Positions 42,374 through 52,319 are shown, numbered from the stretch's first letter. The stretch: 64,000 bases of DNA from CAXQZM01 sp965229645 (GCA_965229645.1 OZ245893.1:620001-684000), one strand, 5' to 3'. The notes: a model not told the origin generated them from the letters alone. A program made the numbers and translations.

Positions 42374-42970
42374 TCAAGCGTGCCCCGCCACTTTGGTGAA
42401 ATTGGCGACGCTGATGCCCTGACTGCTCAGGGCCGTGGCCCAGACGGTTTCGGGGTCGTCGCCGAACAGCAGGTCCTTTTCTACGGCGCAGGGCAGCCAG
42501 ACGTTTTCTTTCAATTCTTCCTCTAGTTGGCCTGGGCCCCATTCGGCGCGCCCAAGGCAGATCGAATAGAGGCTCGGGCCGCGGCCTTCGGCGATGCGTT
42601 TTAAGCACTCGATCGAGCGGGAGTAGAAGATGTCGTCGGTCACATGAATCTCATCGCGCAACTCCATGGCGCGTTCATAGATCACAAACCCATTGCTCAC
42701 TTGCACAGGCCCGCCCTGAAACGTCAGATGATCCTCAACGCCTTCGGGATTTTTGATTTTGAGTTGGTCCAGCAATTCGTAAAAGCTGAGGTTCACGACG
42801 GGCATGTTAACGATGAACCCCGCCGCGCCTTGCGCGTCGTGATGGACCATGAGGATCAGTGTCTCAGTAAATCGCGGGTCCTCCATGGCAGGGGTCGCCG
42901 CCAAGAACAGGCCCTTTAGCGAGGTGAGTTCAATCAGATCTAGAGAACGGGCTCTGGTCAAAATGATCAT
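42374..42970 (-). CDS. yqgE: YqgE/AlgH-family protein
   Basis: 198 aa. Family motifs are clear: GLFLAATPAMEDPRFTETLI, LMVHHDAQGAAGFIVNMP, FQGGPVQ, SICLGRAEWGPGQLEEELKEN and WLPC. The biochemical role of YqgE is unresolved. The frame continues upstream without conserved sequence. ATG 42970 is the most likely start, preceded by AGAAAGGG, although homologues often begin closer to LTSLKGLFL. It is divergent from the ScsB-like gene, whose start is 66 bp away. Confidence 0.9.
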   Translation of the reverse strand: MIILTRARSLDLIELTSLKGLFLAATPAMEDPRFTETLILMVHHDAQGAAGFIVNMPVVNLSFYELLDQLKIKNPEGVEDHLTFQGGPVQVSNGFVIYERAMELRDEIHVTDDIFYSRSIECLKRIAEGRGPSLYSICLGRAEWGPGQLEEELKENVWLPCAVEKDLLFGDDPETVWATALSSQGISVANFTKVAGHA

Positions 42971-43036
42971 CCCTTTCTGGGTTCTGGCGCGGTCGTGACT
43001 GGCTCGCGACCTCCCCATAAGTGTAGGGCCCTGAGG

Positions 43037-45109
43037 ATGACTTTCAATAGCTTCCGATCTTTGCGTCGCGTGGCGGCAGTGGCGTTGGCGGGGTTCGCCG
43101 TTCTGGGTTCGGCCTGGGCGGAGGTCAGCCCGTGGCGGGACGTGCCCCACGGCCAAGTCCGAACGCTGGTCAGCGGCCAGGCCCTGGGGGTCGAAGTCGA
43201 TCTTGACCCAGGTTGGAAAATTTATTGGGCTTACGCGGGGCCCGTGGGCCAGCCAACTTTGTTGGTCGGGGAGGGGATGGACTTCTTTTTTCCTTGGCCA
43301 AAGCGCGGGATGTTGCAGGGCTATCCGTCCTATGGGTACGAGGGGCGCACGGTCTTTCCTGGTGTCCTGCACTCGGGCGCGCTTAGGCCCTCCCTCCACG
43401 TCGGGCTGGCGATTTGTTCCCCTACCCAGTGCATCCCCCACCGCACGCGGTTTGACCTTAACCCCGATGCGGGTCAGGATGCGCTGGTCGAGGCCAAGTT
43501 GCGCTCGGCCTTCGCGCAGGTCTCGCGGCCCGTCCAAGGCCCCATCACCGCGGTTTTCGACGCGCAGAACCGCCACTACGCCCTCGCGGGAGCCCCTAGC
43601 CTGATCGATGGCGCGACCGATTTTTTGCTGGAGGGGGATCAGAAGGCGGCGCGCGCGGGTTTTTTCTTGGGCGCAGCGCGCGTTTCGCCCGAGGGGCAAC
43701 TCTACGCGCCCTTTGACATCCACGACGGCGCCCAAGAGGTCGATCTAGCGCGCGACTTCCCCATTCATGTCTTGCTGCCCGATGGGCCAGTGGTCAGCGA
43801 CCCAGCCCCAACGCGCACCGACCGTCATAGGGCCTACCAAGACTTGGCGCGCTTGCTGGGGGTCGGACCCATCGATACCCTGCAACCGTCCGCCCAAGGT
43901 ACTGCTCCTTTGGCTGTGACGCTTCCTGCGCCCGCTCCGCCAGGCCCGTCGATCCTCGCGGCGGCGGCGCTCCTATTCTTGGGCGGCCTGGCGCTCAACA
44001 TCATGCCCTGCGTTCTGCCGATCCTATTTCTAAAACTCAACGCGGTCTTGCGCTTGCAGACCCCAGCGCAGCGGCGAGGCATGGGTCGGTCCTTCGCGGG
44101 CACCGCCGTCGGAATCGTCGCGACCTTCCTGATCTTGGGCGCGACCCTAGCTCTGTTTCAGGCCAGCACGGGGACGACCCTGTCCTTGGGCGCGTGGATG
44201 CAATTTCCTCAGACCACCGTCGCCTTGGCCGCCTTGATGGTTCTGTTCATCGCCAACGCCTTCGGCTGGTTTGACTTTGTGCTTCCTGGTCGGGTTGCGA
44301 ACCTAGGTGCGGGGCGCACAGATTGGGCGGGTGATGTCTTGGCTGGCGTCGTCGCGGCGCTCATGGGCGGGGCTTGCGCGGGGGTTTTGCTGGCGGCGGC
44401 CCTCGCCGTCGCGTTCCAACACGGCGGCGTCACGCTGGTGATCTTGCTCGGCTTCATGGGGCTTGGGCTGGCTTTGCCCTACATTCTGGTGGCCGCACTC
44501 CCCGCTGCGGCGCGCTTTTTTCCGCGGCCAGGTCCCTGGTTGCGATGGGTCAAACCCCTGATGGGCGCGGGGTTGGTCCTGACGCTCGCCTATCTGCTGT
44601 TCGTTGCCACACGCCAACTCATGCCCTGGGCCGTTATAGGTCTATTGGCGGCGAGCCTGATCGCCCTGGCCTTGCTGCGCAGCGGGTGGGGGCGAGGGGG
44701 GGGATTGGGCTTGCTGGTCTTGGTCGTTCTGGCTCTGCCGCGGGCGTCTTTGCCGCCAGAACCGCTGGAAATCGCCCGAAACTACCAAAACGAGATCAAT
44801 CAAGCGGTCGCGCGGGGAGAGCGGGTGTTGGTCGATGTCACGGCCTACTGGTGCGCGACATGCCTCACCAACAAGGCCTTGGTGCTCGATCGTCCCGCGA
44901 TGCAAACTTACCTAGAGGAGACGGGAACGTACATTTTCACCATCAACGCCGATGTGATGGCGGACAACGTGCGCGATTTTATGGCCGCCCAAGGCCGCCA
45001 CGCTCTGCCGCTCAATGTCTTATTCAGCCCTCGGTTTCCCGACGGGGAGATTTTGCCCTCGGTCTTGACCAAATCTGCCGTGCGAGCGGCGGTCGCGCGC
45101 AGCCTTTAA
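43037..45109 (+). CDS. ScsB/DsbD-family protein-disulfide reductase
   Basis: 690 aa. Signal peptide (VAAVALAGFAVLGSAWA), then a periplasmic N-terminal domain with ICSPTQCIPH, a multi-helix membrane domain carrying the DsbD thiol-relay cysteines (C325 in IMPCVLP and C447 in GGACAGVL), and a C-terminal thioredoxin-like domain with WCATC (C606, C609). It moves electrons from cytoplasmic thioredoxin to periplasmic thiol partners. The N-terminal domain is of ScsB/copper-tolerance type rather than classical DsbD. A GAGG ribosome site precedes ATG 43037. Confidence 0.92.
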   Translation: MTFNSFRSLRRVAAVALAGFAVLGSAWAEVSPWRDVPHGQVRTLVSGQALGVEVDLDPGWKIYWAYAGPVGQPTLLVGEGMDFFFPWPKRGMLQGYPSYGYEGRTVFPGVLHSGALRPSLHVGLAICSPTQCIPHRTRFDLNPDAGQDALVEAKLRSAFAQVSRPVQGPITAVFDAQNRHYALAGAPSLIDGATDFLLEGDQKAARAGFFLGAARVSPEGQLYAPFDIHDGAQEVDLARDFPIHVLLPDGPVVSDPAPTRTDRHRAYQDLARLLGVGPIDTLQPSAQGTAPLAVTLPAPAPPGPSILAAAALLFLGGLALNIMPCVLPILFLKLNAVLRLQTPAQRRGMGRSFAGTAVGIVATFLILGATLALFQASTGTTLSLGAWMQFPQTTVALAALMVLFIANAFGWFDFVLPGRVANLGAGRTDWAGDVLAGVVAALMGGACAGVLLAAALAVAFQHGGVTLVILLGFMGLGLALPYILVAALPAAARFFPRPGPWLRWVKPLMGAGLVLTLAYLLFVATRQLMPWAVIGLLAASLIALALLRSGWGRGGGLGLLVLVVLALPRASLPPEPLEIARNYQNEINQAVARGERVLVDVTAYWCATCLTNKALVLDRPAMQTYLEETGTYIFTINADVMADNVRDFMAAQGRHALPLNVLFSPRFPDGEILPSVLTKSAVRAAVARSL

Positions 45110-45190
45110 TTCGGCACGCGTCGGTGCTATACGCGCTCCGCGCTTGATCCAAGAACAAGCACAGAAACGTTTGAACAGCAGGAGGCCGCG

Positions 45191-45673
45191 ATGACCTTAG
45201 CCCTAGGGGACCTGTTTCCCGCCGTGACCGTCATGTCACCCGACGAAACGGGCGCGCCAAGCCCCCTGAATTTGGGAACATGGCTTGAAAACAAAACCAG
45301 TGTGATCTTCGGGGTGCCAGGGGCCTTCACCCCCACGTGCTCGGCCAGGCACCTGCCTGGGTTCGTGACGCATCTTGCCGCGCTCAAGGCTAAGGGCGTA
45401 GAAGCTGTGGCCTGCCATAGCGTCAACGATGCTTTTGTCATGGCAGCTTGGGCCAAGGCGGCGGGCGATCCTGCCATCAGGATGATCGCCGATGGCACCG
45501 CCGACCTGACCAAGCAACTGGGGCTGGAGTTGGATTTGACCGCCGTCGGAATGGGCCTTCGATGCCAACGCTACGCCCTAATCTTAAAAAATCGAGAGGT
45601 GACGTACCTCGGCCTTGAAACAGGACAGAGCTTTGGGGTGTCGAGCGCCGAAGCAGTCCTAGAGGCGCTGTAG
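45191..45673 (+). CDS. Peroxiredoxin (Prx5/AhpE-like, glutaredoxin-dependent type)
   Basis: 160 aa thiol peroxidase reducing H2O2 and alkyl peroxides. The peroxidatic site is GVPGAFTPTCSARHLPGF with C50. SVNDAFVMAAWAKA and LRCQRYALILKN are typical of the Prx5 subfamily. A strong AGCAGGAGG ribosome site precedes the ATG. It lies downstream of the ScsB-like reductase, consistent with a redox theme. Confidence 0.94.
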   Translation: MTLALGDLFPAVTVMSPDETGAPSPLNLGTWLENKTSVIFGVPGAFTPTCSARHLPGFVTHLAALKAKGVEAVACHSVNDAFVMAAWAKAAGDPAIRMIADGTADLTKQLGLELDLTAVGMGLRCQRYALILKNREVTYLGLETGQSFGVSSAEAVLEAL

Positions 45674-45803
45674 CGACTGACGGACCGGCAGCGGCGCGAG
45701 GGACAAGGCGTTCCTGAGCGATCGGCTACACCGCCCCAGGTGTTTTCAATCAAATGATTTGGGCCTAGGCCCCAACTCGCATTGACCCAAAAGAAACTTG
45801 AGC

Positions 45804-47339
45804 ATGGCAAGAGACATAAATCAGGAACTGGCGGAGCGTCGTCAGCAGGCCTACCTTGGCGGCGGGCAAGCGCGCATCGATAAGCAGCACGCGGCGGGCA
45901 AGTTGACCGCCCGCGAACGGCTCGACGTATTGCTCGACCCTGGCAGTTTTGAGGAGTACGATCTCTACAAGACCCATCGCTGCAACGACTTCGCCATGGC
46001 AGGCAACCAAATCCCAGGCGACGGCGTCGTCACGGGCTCGGGCACCATTGCGGGCAGGTTGGTCTACCTGTTCAGTCAGGATTTTACCGTTTTTGGGGGC
46101 TCCCTGTCCGAAACTCACGCAGAGAAAATCTGCAAGGTCATGGAGATGGCGGTCAAGAACGGGGCACCCTTGATTGGCTTAAGCGATTCGGGCGGCGCGC
46201 GCATCCAGGAAGGGGTCGCCTCTCTCGGCGGCTACGCGGAGGTCTTTTGGCGCAATGTTCAGGCCTCGGGCGTCATACCGCAAATCTCCCTGATCATGGG
46301 CCCCAGCGCAGGGGGCGCGGTTTATTCGCCGGCGCTGACCGACTTCATCTTCATGGTCAAGAACACCTCCTACATGTTCGTCACGGGCCCAGATGTTGTC
46401 AAAACCGTGACGGGGGAGACGGTAACGCAGGAGGAGTTGGGCGGCGCGTCGGTTCATACCACCAAGTCCTCGGTCGCCGATCGCGCCTTCAACAACGACG
46501 TCGATGCGCTCTTGGAACTGCGCCGTTTCATGACCTTCTTGCCTGGGTCAAATCGGGAAGCAGCGCCCATAACTCCGACCATTGATAGCCCAACCCGCGT
46601 GATCGACGCGCTCGATACCTTGGTGCCCGACACGTCGCAGGCGGCCTACGACATGCGCGAGGTCGTAACATCGATCGCCGATGAGGGGGATTTCTTTGAG
46701 ATCCAACCCGACTTTGCCAAGAATATTCTGGTGGGTTTCGTTCGGCTCGACGGTCAAACGGTAGGGATCGTCGCCAACCAACCCCTGGTCTTGGCGGGGG
46801 TTTTGGACAACGATTCCTCCCGCAAGGCCGCGCGCTTCATCCGGTTTTGCGACGCCTTCAACATTCCCATCGCCTCCTTCGTCGATGTGCCAGGGTTCAT
46901 GCCTGGTACAGCCCAAGAGTACGGCGGCATTATCAAGCACGGGGCCAAGTTGCTCTACGCTTATGCCGAGGCCACGGTTCCTCTGATCACCGTCGTAACG
47001 CGCAAGGCCTACGGCGGCGCCTACGACGTCATGGCCTCCAAACACATTCGCGCCGACATCAACTACGCTTGGCCAACGGCAGAAATCGCGGTCATGGGGG
47101 CCAAGGGCGCGGTGGAAATTCTGTATCGTCAGGACAAGGGCGACGCGGAGAAACTTGCAGCGCACGAGGCGGCATACCAGGAACGCTTCGCCAGCCCGTT
47201 TCGGGCCGCCGAACGAGGGTTCATCGACGAAGTCATTTTCCCCCACAACACCCGACTGCGATTGGTTCGTGGTTTTGAACGTCTAAAAGGCAAGCAAGAG
47301 GTGCGTCCGACCCGCAAGCATGGGAACATCCCCCTATGA
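45804..47339 (+). CDS. pccB: Propionyl-CoA carboxylase beta (carboxyltransferase) subunit
   Basis: 511 aa. It transfers carboxyl from carboxybiotin to propionyl-CoA. Signatures: HAAGKLTARERLDVLLDPGSF, SDSGGARIQEG, GPSAGGAVYSPALTDF, VDVPGFMPGTAQEYGGIIKHGAKLL and AYGGAYDVMASKH. ATG 45804 is chosen over TTG 45798. The stop overlaps the pccA start by 4 nt, so the two subunits are coupled. Confidence 0.95.
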   Translation: MARDINQELAERRQQAYLGGGQARIDKQHAAGKLTARERLDVLLDPGSFEEYDLYKTHRCNDFAMAGNQIPGDGVVTGSGTIAGRLVYLFSQDFTVFGGSLSETHAEKICKVMEMAVKNGAPLIGLSDSGGARIQEGVASLGGYAEVFWRNVQASGVIPQISLIMGPSAGGAVYSPALTDFIFMVKNTSYMFVTGPDVVKTVTGETVTQEELGGASVHTTKSSVADRAFNNDVDALLELRRFMTFLPGSNREAAPITPTIDSPTRVIDALDTLVPDTSQAAYDMREVVTSIADEGDFFEIQPDFAKNILVGFVRLDGQTVGIVANQPLVLAGVLDNDSSRKAARFIRFCDAFNIPIASFVDVPGFMPGTAQEYGGIIKHGAKLLYAYAEATVPLITVVTRKAYGGAYDVMASKHIRADINYAWPTAEIAVMGAKGAVEILYRQDKGDAEKLAAHEAAYQERFASPFRAAERGFIDEVIFPHNTRLRLVRGFERLKGKQEVRPTRKHGNIPL

Positions 47340-49225
47340 CCCAGCGCATTCAAAAGATCTTGATCGCCAACCGCGGTGAAATCGCTTGCCGCGTATGTCG
47401 AACGGCGCGAGCCATGGGCATCAAAACCGTTGCGGTCTACTCGGACGCGGACACACGCGCCCTGCATGTGCGCGAGGCCGATGAGGCGGTGCATGTGGGG
47501 GCCGCACCCGCTGCCGACTCCTACCTCAACATCGACAAGATAATGGCCGCTATCGCGCAAACAGGCGCCGACGCGGTCCATCCCGGCTACGGATTCTTGT
47601 CGGAAAACCCCCAGTTCGCCCAGGCCCTCGACGCCGCGGGCGTGGTTTTTATCGGCCCAGGGCAGCGCGCCATTGAGGCCATGGGCGATAAGATCACCTC
47701 CAAGAAAATCGCCGCCGAGGCAGGGGTGTCGACCGTACCTGGTCACATGGGCCTCATTGCCGACGCCGACGAGGCGGTGCAGATCGCCAATCAGGTCGGC
47801 TACCCTGTCATGATCAAGGCCTCAGCGGGCGGGGGCGGCAAGGGCATGCGCGTTGCGTACACCGACGAACAAGCGCGCGAGGGGTTCGAACGGTCAAAAT
47901 CGGAAGCCGCGTCCAGTTTTGGCGATGATCGCATATTTATTGAGCGGTTTGTCGAAAGTCCCCGCCACATCGAAATTCAAATCATGGCCGACGGTCATGG
48001 CAACGTGGTCTATTTGGGCGAGCGCGAATGTTCGATCCAGCGACGCAATCAAAAGGTAATCGAAGAAGCCCCAAGCCCGTTTTTGACCGCAGCGACGCGC
48101 AAGGCCATGGGCGAGCAAGCCTGCGATTTGGCGCGCGCCGTCGATTATAAATCCGCAGGAACTGTCGAGTTCATTGTTGATCGAGATCAGAATTTCTTTT
48201 TTTTGGAGATGAATACGCGCTTGCAAGTTGAGCATCCGGTGACGGAGCTGATTACGGGCCTGGATTTGGTCGAACTCATGATCCGCGTTGCCCAAGGGGA
48301 GGCGCTGCCAATCACCCAAGACGAGGTCAAGCTCACGGGTTGGGCGCTTGAAAGCCGAATTTATGCCGAGGATCCGTTTAGGGGATTTTTGCCGTCCGTC
48401 GGGCGCTTGTCGCGCTACGAGAGTCCCGCAACGGGGAAAACCGCGACGGGCGCAATCGTTCGCAACGACACGGGCGTCTATGCAGGCGCGCAAATTCCCC
48501 TCTACTACGACCCGATGATCGCGAAGCTCTGCACTTGGGCGCCGACACGCGATCAGGCGCTTGTCGCCATGCGCGTGGCCTTGGACGCAACGCGCATCGA
48601 CGGCCTAGCGCACAATATCCCCTTCCTTTCCGCCCTCATGGATCAACCCAAGTTTATCGCGGGGGACATGAGCACCCATTTTATCGCCGAACACTATCCT
48701 GAAGGATTTGGCGGCGAGCCCATGCCCGATGAGGTGCGCAAGGCCATCGCGTCGGAAATTGCAGATCTCTACGCCGACCAGCGCTGCCGCCTCACGCGCG
48801 CAACCTATGGGGCGGCCAACTATACCGTTAGCTTTGCCGATGCGGCCGTCGAGGCCGAACCTGGCCTACGCCTGCCAGGCGGTGTGCGGTTGACCCAGGA
48901 CGGGCACCGATTTGACTATGCCTATCGACAGTTTGTCGGCACGGCGCTGATTCGCCCGCACCGCGCCCATGCGCTCATGCCGCTCATGCCCGCTGTCACC
49001 TTGGGTCCAGACCTCAAAAAACTGCTGTGCCCCATGCCCGGGATGCTGAAGTCCTTGCACGTAGAACAGGGCCAGCACGTCGAAGTCGGTCAGATGGTCG
49101 CCATCGTTGAGGCCATGAAGATGGAAAATGTGCTGCGGGCCGAGGCGGCGGGCAAGGTCAAATCCCTACTCGTCGAAGCTGGGCAGAGCTTGGCTGTGGA
49201 CGACATGATTTTGGAGTTGGAGTAG
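47336..49225 (+). CDS. pccA: Propionyl-CoA carboxylase alpha (biotin carboxylase/carrier) subunit
   Basis: 629 aa, slightly shorter than the usual ~665. Biotin carboxylase: KILIANRGEIACRVCRTAR, the glycine loop KASAGGGGKGMR, ECSIQRRNQKVIEEAPS and EMNTRLQVEHPVTE. The C-terminal biotinyl domain carries EAMKMEN with K595 as the biotinylation site. The gene for the mutase acting two steps later follows after 6 bp. Confidence 0.95.
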   Translation: MTQRIQKILIANRGEIACRVCRTARAMGIKTVAVYSDADTRALHVREADEAVHVGAAPAADSYLNIDKIMAAIAQTGADAVHPGYGFLSENPQFAQALDAAGVVFIGPGQRAIEAMGDKITSKKIAAEAGVSTVPGHMGLIADADEAVQIANQVGYPVMIKASAGGGGKGMRVAYTDEQAREGFERSKSEAASSFGDDRIFIERFVESPRHIEIQIMADGHGNVVYLGERECSIQRRNQKVIEEAPSPFLTAATRKAMGEQACDLARAVDYKSAGTVEFIVDRDQNFFFLEMNTRLQVEHPVTELITGLDLVELMIRVAQGEALPITQDEVKLTGWALESRIYAEDPFRGFLPSVGRLSRYESPATGKTATGAIVRNDTGVYAGAQIPLYYDPMIAKLCTWAPTRDQALVAMRVALDATRIDGLAHNIPFLSALMDQPKFIAGDMSTHFIAEHYPEGFGGEPMPDEVRKAIASEIADLYADQRCRLTRATYGAANYTVSFADAAVEAEPGLRLPGGVRLTQDGHRFDYAYRQFVGTALIRPHRAHALMPLMPAVTLGPDLKKLLCPMPGMLKSLHVEQGQHVEVGQMVAIVEAMKMENVLRAEAAGKVKSLLVEAGQSLAVDDMILELE

Positions 49226-49231
49226 GGTGGC

Positions 49232-51355
49232 GTGACCAGTTTTTCCGATTGGCAAGCCCTGGCCCAGCGGGAGTTGCGCGATCGCTCCCTCGACGATCTA
49301 AGCCGAACCAATTTGGAGGGCCTGGAAACCAAACTCCTCTATACCGCCAGCGATACGGACAACCTTGACCATATGGGCGGCCTGCCAGGCTTCGCGCCCT
49401 TTACCCGTGGTCCCAAGGCGACCATGTACGCAGGACGGCCCTGGACCGTTCGCCAGTACGCAGGGTTTTCGACCGCGCAGGAATCCAACGCGTTCTACAA
49501 GGAAGGCTTGGCGGCGGGCGTGCGCGGCCTTTCCGTTGCTTTTGATCTCGCAACCCATCGGGGATACGATTCAGACCATCCCCGCGTTTGCGGCGACGTT
49601 GGCAAGGCGGGCGTTGCCATCGATTCTGTTGAAGATATGAAGGTGCTGTTTGACGGCATCCCGCTCGATCAAATGAGCGTTTCCATGACCATGAACGGGG
49701 CGGTTATTCCAACCTTGGCCTGTTTCGTCGTCGCCGCCCAGGAACAGGGCGTATCTTTAGACCAGCTCTCTGGGACGATCCAAAACGATATTTTGAAGGA
49801 GTTCATGGTTCGCAACACCTTCATTTACCCGCCCGAACCGTCCATGCGGTTGGTCGCCGATATTATCGAATTTACCGCCAAGGCCATGCCAAAATTCAAC
49901 TCCATTTCGATTTCTGGCTATCATATGCAGGAGGCAGGGGCAGATTTGGTGCAGGAACTGGCCTTCACCCTTGCCGATGGGCGCGAGTACGTCCGCGCCG
50001 CCCTGGCCAAGGGCCTCGATGTCGATGCCTTCGCGCCGCGCCTGTCGTTCTTCTTCGCCATCGGCATGAACTTTTTTGCCGAAATCGCCAAGTTGCGGGC
50101 GGCGCGGTTGCTGTGGGCCAAACTGATGGCCGAATTCAACCCCAAGTCCGAAAAATCGCGCATGCTGCGGACGCACTGCCAAACCTCAGGCGTCAGTTTG
50201 CAAGAACAGGACCCGCTCAACAATGTGGTGCGGACGGCCTTTGAGGCGCTCTCCGCGGTTTTGGGCGGCACGCAGTCCTTGCATACCAACTCTTTTGATG
50301 AGGCCATAGCTTTGCCCTCGGATCAGGCGGCGCGGGTCGCGCGCAATACCCAACTGATCCTCCAGCACGAAACCCGCGTCGGCGATGTGGTGGACCCTAT
50401 GGCGGGATCCTACTACCTCGAATCTCTGACCGACCAACTTGCGACCAAGGCCTGGGCCCTGATGGAGGAAATTGAGGCGGCGGGGGGCATGACCCAGGCG
50501 GTGATCGACGGGCTGCCCAAGCAGCGCATTGAAGAATCCGCCGCACGCCGCCAGGCCGCAATCGAGCAGGGCGCGCAAGTGATCGTCGGGGTCAACAAAT
50601 TTCAATCCGATGCCAAGGCGGCGATTGACGTTCGCGAAATAGACAATGAAGAGGTCTTGGCCGCGCAGGTCAGGCAATTGCGCGCCCTTAAATCGGCTCG
50701 CAACGCCGCGCAGGTCACGACGACTTTGGGGGCCGTGGAAGCGGCGGCGCGGGGTCAGGGCAATATCTTGGCCGCCGCGATCGAGGCGGTGCGCGCGCGC
50801 GCGACCGTGGGCGAAATTTCTAGCGCGCTTGAAAGCGTTTTTGGGCGCTATCAGCCCGTGACCAAACTGGTGCGCGGGGTCTTTGCGCAAGCATTCGCGG
50901 AGGATGCGGACTTCACTGCCTTGCAGGCGCGCCTTGCGACGTTTGCGGACAAGCACGGACGGGCGCCAAAAATCTTGATTGCGAAAATGGGTCAAGACGG
51001 GCACGACAGGGGTGCCAAGATGATCGCGGGGGCCTTTGCCGATCTGGGGTTCCAGGTCTCCATGGGGGATCTGTTTCAAACCCCGCAGGAGGCGGCGGAA
51101 ACCGCGCTCGCCCTTGGCGTCGATGCCATCGGCGTCTCGACCCAGGCTGCGGGTCACAAAACCCTGATCCCCAACCTGATGCAGGCCCTCGACGCCGCGA
51201 AAGCGACCCATATCGAGGTGGTGTGCGGCGGGGTCATCCCCGAACAAGACTATGCTTTCCTGCACCAAAGGGGGGTTCGGGCCGTGTTCGGCCCTGGGTC
51301 TTCGGTTCTGCAGGCGGGCTGGCAGGTCTTAGGGCTGATCGAACAGCACTATTGA
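49232..51355 (+). CDS. mcm: Methylmalonyl-CoA mutase
   Basis: 707 aa, GTG start. The N-terminal TIM barrel contains TMYAGRPWTVRQYAGFSTA, SVSMTMNGAVIP and HCQTSGVSLQEQDP. The C-terminal B12 domain has QDGHDRGAKMI with H591 as the cobalt ligand. Single-chain, homodimer-type mutase (scpA/bhbA). With pccB-pccA it converts propionyl-CoA to succinyl-CoA, feeding odd-chain fatty acids, branched amino acids or propionate into the TCA cycle. Methylmalonyl-CoA epimerase is not in the window. Confidence 0.96.
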   Translation: MTSFSDWQALAQRELRDRSLDDLSRTNLEGLETKLLYTASDTDNLDHMGGLPGFAPFTRGPKATMYAGRPWTVRQYAGFSTAQESNAFYKEGLAAGVRGLSVAFDLATHRGYDSDHPRVCGDVGKAGVAIDSVEDMKVLFDGIPLDQMSVSMTMNGAVIPTLACFVVAAQEQGVSLDQLSGTIQNDILKEFMVRNTFIYPPEPSMRLVADIIEFTAKAMPKFNSISISGYHMQEAGADLVQELAFTLADGREYVRAALAKGLDVDAFAPRLSFFFAIGMNFFAEIAKLRAARLLWAKLMAEFNPKSEKSRMLRTHCQTSGVSLQEQDPLNNVVRTAFEALSAVLGGTQSLHTNSFDEAIALPSDQAARVARNTQLILQHETRVGDVVDPMAGSYYLESLTDQLATKAWALMEEIEAAGGMTQAVIDGLPKQRIEESAARRQAAIEQGAQVIVGVNKFQSDAKAAIDVREIDNEEVLAAQVRQLRALKSARNAAQVTTTLGAVEAAARGQGNILAAAIEAVRARATVGEISSALESVFGRYQPVTKLVRGVFAQAFAEDADFTALQARLATFADKHGRAPKILIAKMGQDGHDRGAKMIAGAFADLGFQVSMGDLFQTPQEAAETALALGVDAIGVSTQAAGHKTLIPNLMQALDAAKATHIEVVCGGVIPEQDYAFLHQRGVRAVFGPGSSVLQAGWQVLGLIEQHY

Positions 51356-51364
51356 AAGAGCCTT

Positions 51365-51820
51365 ATGATCCGCGCGTTTCTGGTTCTGCTGGGCCTATGG
51401 GGGTCCATGAGCGCCTTCGCCCATGAGGCTGACGGGGATCGGATCGACATTTTTGACGCCCAGGCCCATGTCCTCGACGCGGACACCTCAACCCTCTTTG
51501 TGACCATGAGCATCGCAAACCAAACGACCACGACTAGTCTGGTAGGATTCGAAACCGCGCAAGGTCAGGTTGGCGACTGGATCGAAATACGGCGCGTTTT
51601 TGGACGCGAACGGGTTAGGGTCCAAACCCGCAAGACGCTGCGTACGGGATCGGTCTATCACATGCAACTGCCCGATGCTTATTTGATCATTAAAGATGTG
51701 GACCCTGCGGTCTATCGGGCCAGCTACGGCTACCTCCTCGTCCAGGCTGTGTTCGACGACGGCACGCGCCTGGATGTGGCGGCCTGGATCGATGAAATCT
51801 ACTTGCGGGTAGAAAATTGA
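51365..51820 (+). CDS. Small exported protein, possibly PCuAC-like
   Basis: 151 aa with a signal peptide (FLVLLGLWGSMSAFAHEADG). The mature part is an all-beta pattern (TLFVTMSIANQTTTTSLVGF, YHMQLPDAYLIIKDVDPAVY) resembling the copper chaperone PCu(A)C fold. The His/Met ligand set of true PCu(A)C is not obvious, so copper binding is uncertain. It starts 9 bp after the mutase. Confidence 0.5.
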   Translation: MIRAFLVLLGLWGSMSAFAHEADGDRIDIFDAQAHVLDADTSTLFVTMSIANQTTTTSLVGFETAQGQVGDWIEIRRVFGRERVRVQTRKTLRTGSVYHMQLPDAYLIIKDVDPAVYRASYGYLLVQAVFDDGTRLDVAAWIDEIYLRVEN

Positions 51821-51904
51821 ACGGTTGATTTCGCCAAACCTTCGGGCTAACGCCCGCCTTCAGTTTAGACACGGCCCTTCGGTTGGGCGACAAAAGGATT
51901 TCCT

Positions 51905-52099
51905 ATGGCTGTTCCCAAGTCGAAAATTTCCCGTTCTCGCCGCAACATGCGCCGCGCCCACGATGCCATTTCGGCGGACGCTTACAGCGTCTGCGCCAAC
52001 TGTGGGGAAATGCATCGCCCTCATCACGCGTGCAGTCATTGCGGCTTTTATCGCCATAAGGGCAATAGTGTCATTGAGATTCCTGTAAAGGAAGCCTAA
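51905..52099 (+). CDS. rpmF: 50S ribosomal protein L32
   Basis: 64 aa. MAVPKSKISRSRRNMRRAHD is the canonical N terminus, followed by a CANC...CSHC zinc-ribbon-like motif and YRHKGN. It lies upstream of plsX, the usual order, but the two are separated by MITE-like repeat copy 6. Confidence 0.96.
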   Translation: MAVPKSKISRSRRNMRRAHDAISADAYSVCANCGEMHRPHHACSHCGFYRHKGNSVIEIPVKEA

Positions 52100-52111
52100 T
52101 CTTTGGGGCTA

Positions 52112-52308
52112 ATACCAGCGGCGATTGAAAATGACTCATTCATTCGCTGGTATAGGGGCCGCGACTGCGGCCCCCGCAGCGGCCCCGAGAACAGCGGACA
52201 CGCGCCTCGGGGTATAAGCGAAGGCCCCGTCGGAGGCGAAACGCGAAGCGTTTCTGCCGTGAGACATAAAACGGTCATAAAAATGTCAATTTTTAGGGCC
52301 GTTGGTAT
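52112..52308 (-). repeat. MITE-like structured repeat, copy 6 (inverted)
   Basis: 197 bp, same orientation as copy 5, ends ATACCAGCGGCGA and GTTGGTAT. The hairpin arm has diverged and two pairs are lost (ACGGCCCTAAAAAT against ATTTTTATGACCGT on the minus strand). It occupies most of the rpmF-plsX gap and ends 11 bp before plsX. Confidence 0.85.
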
Positions 52309-52319
52309 AAGGCCCTGCC

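Noticed and set aside
42971..43735. Upstream extension of the yqgE frame over the start of the ScsB-like gene
   Set aside because: The extension is the antisense of a well-conserved coding region with no family similarity. The real protein begins at or just after 42970.
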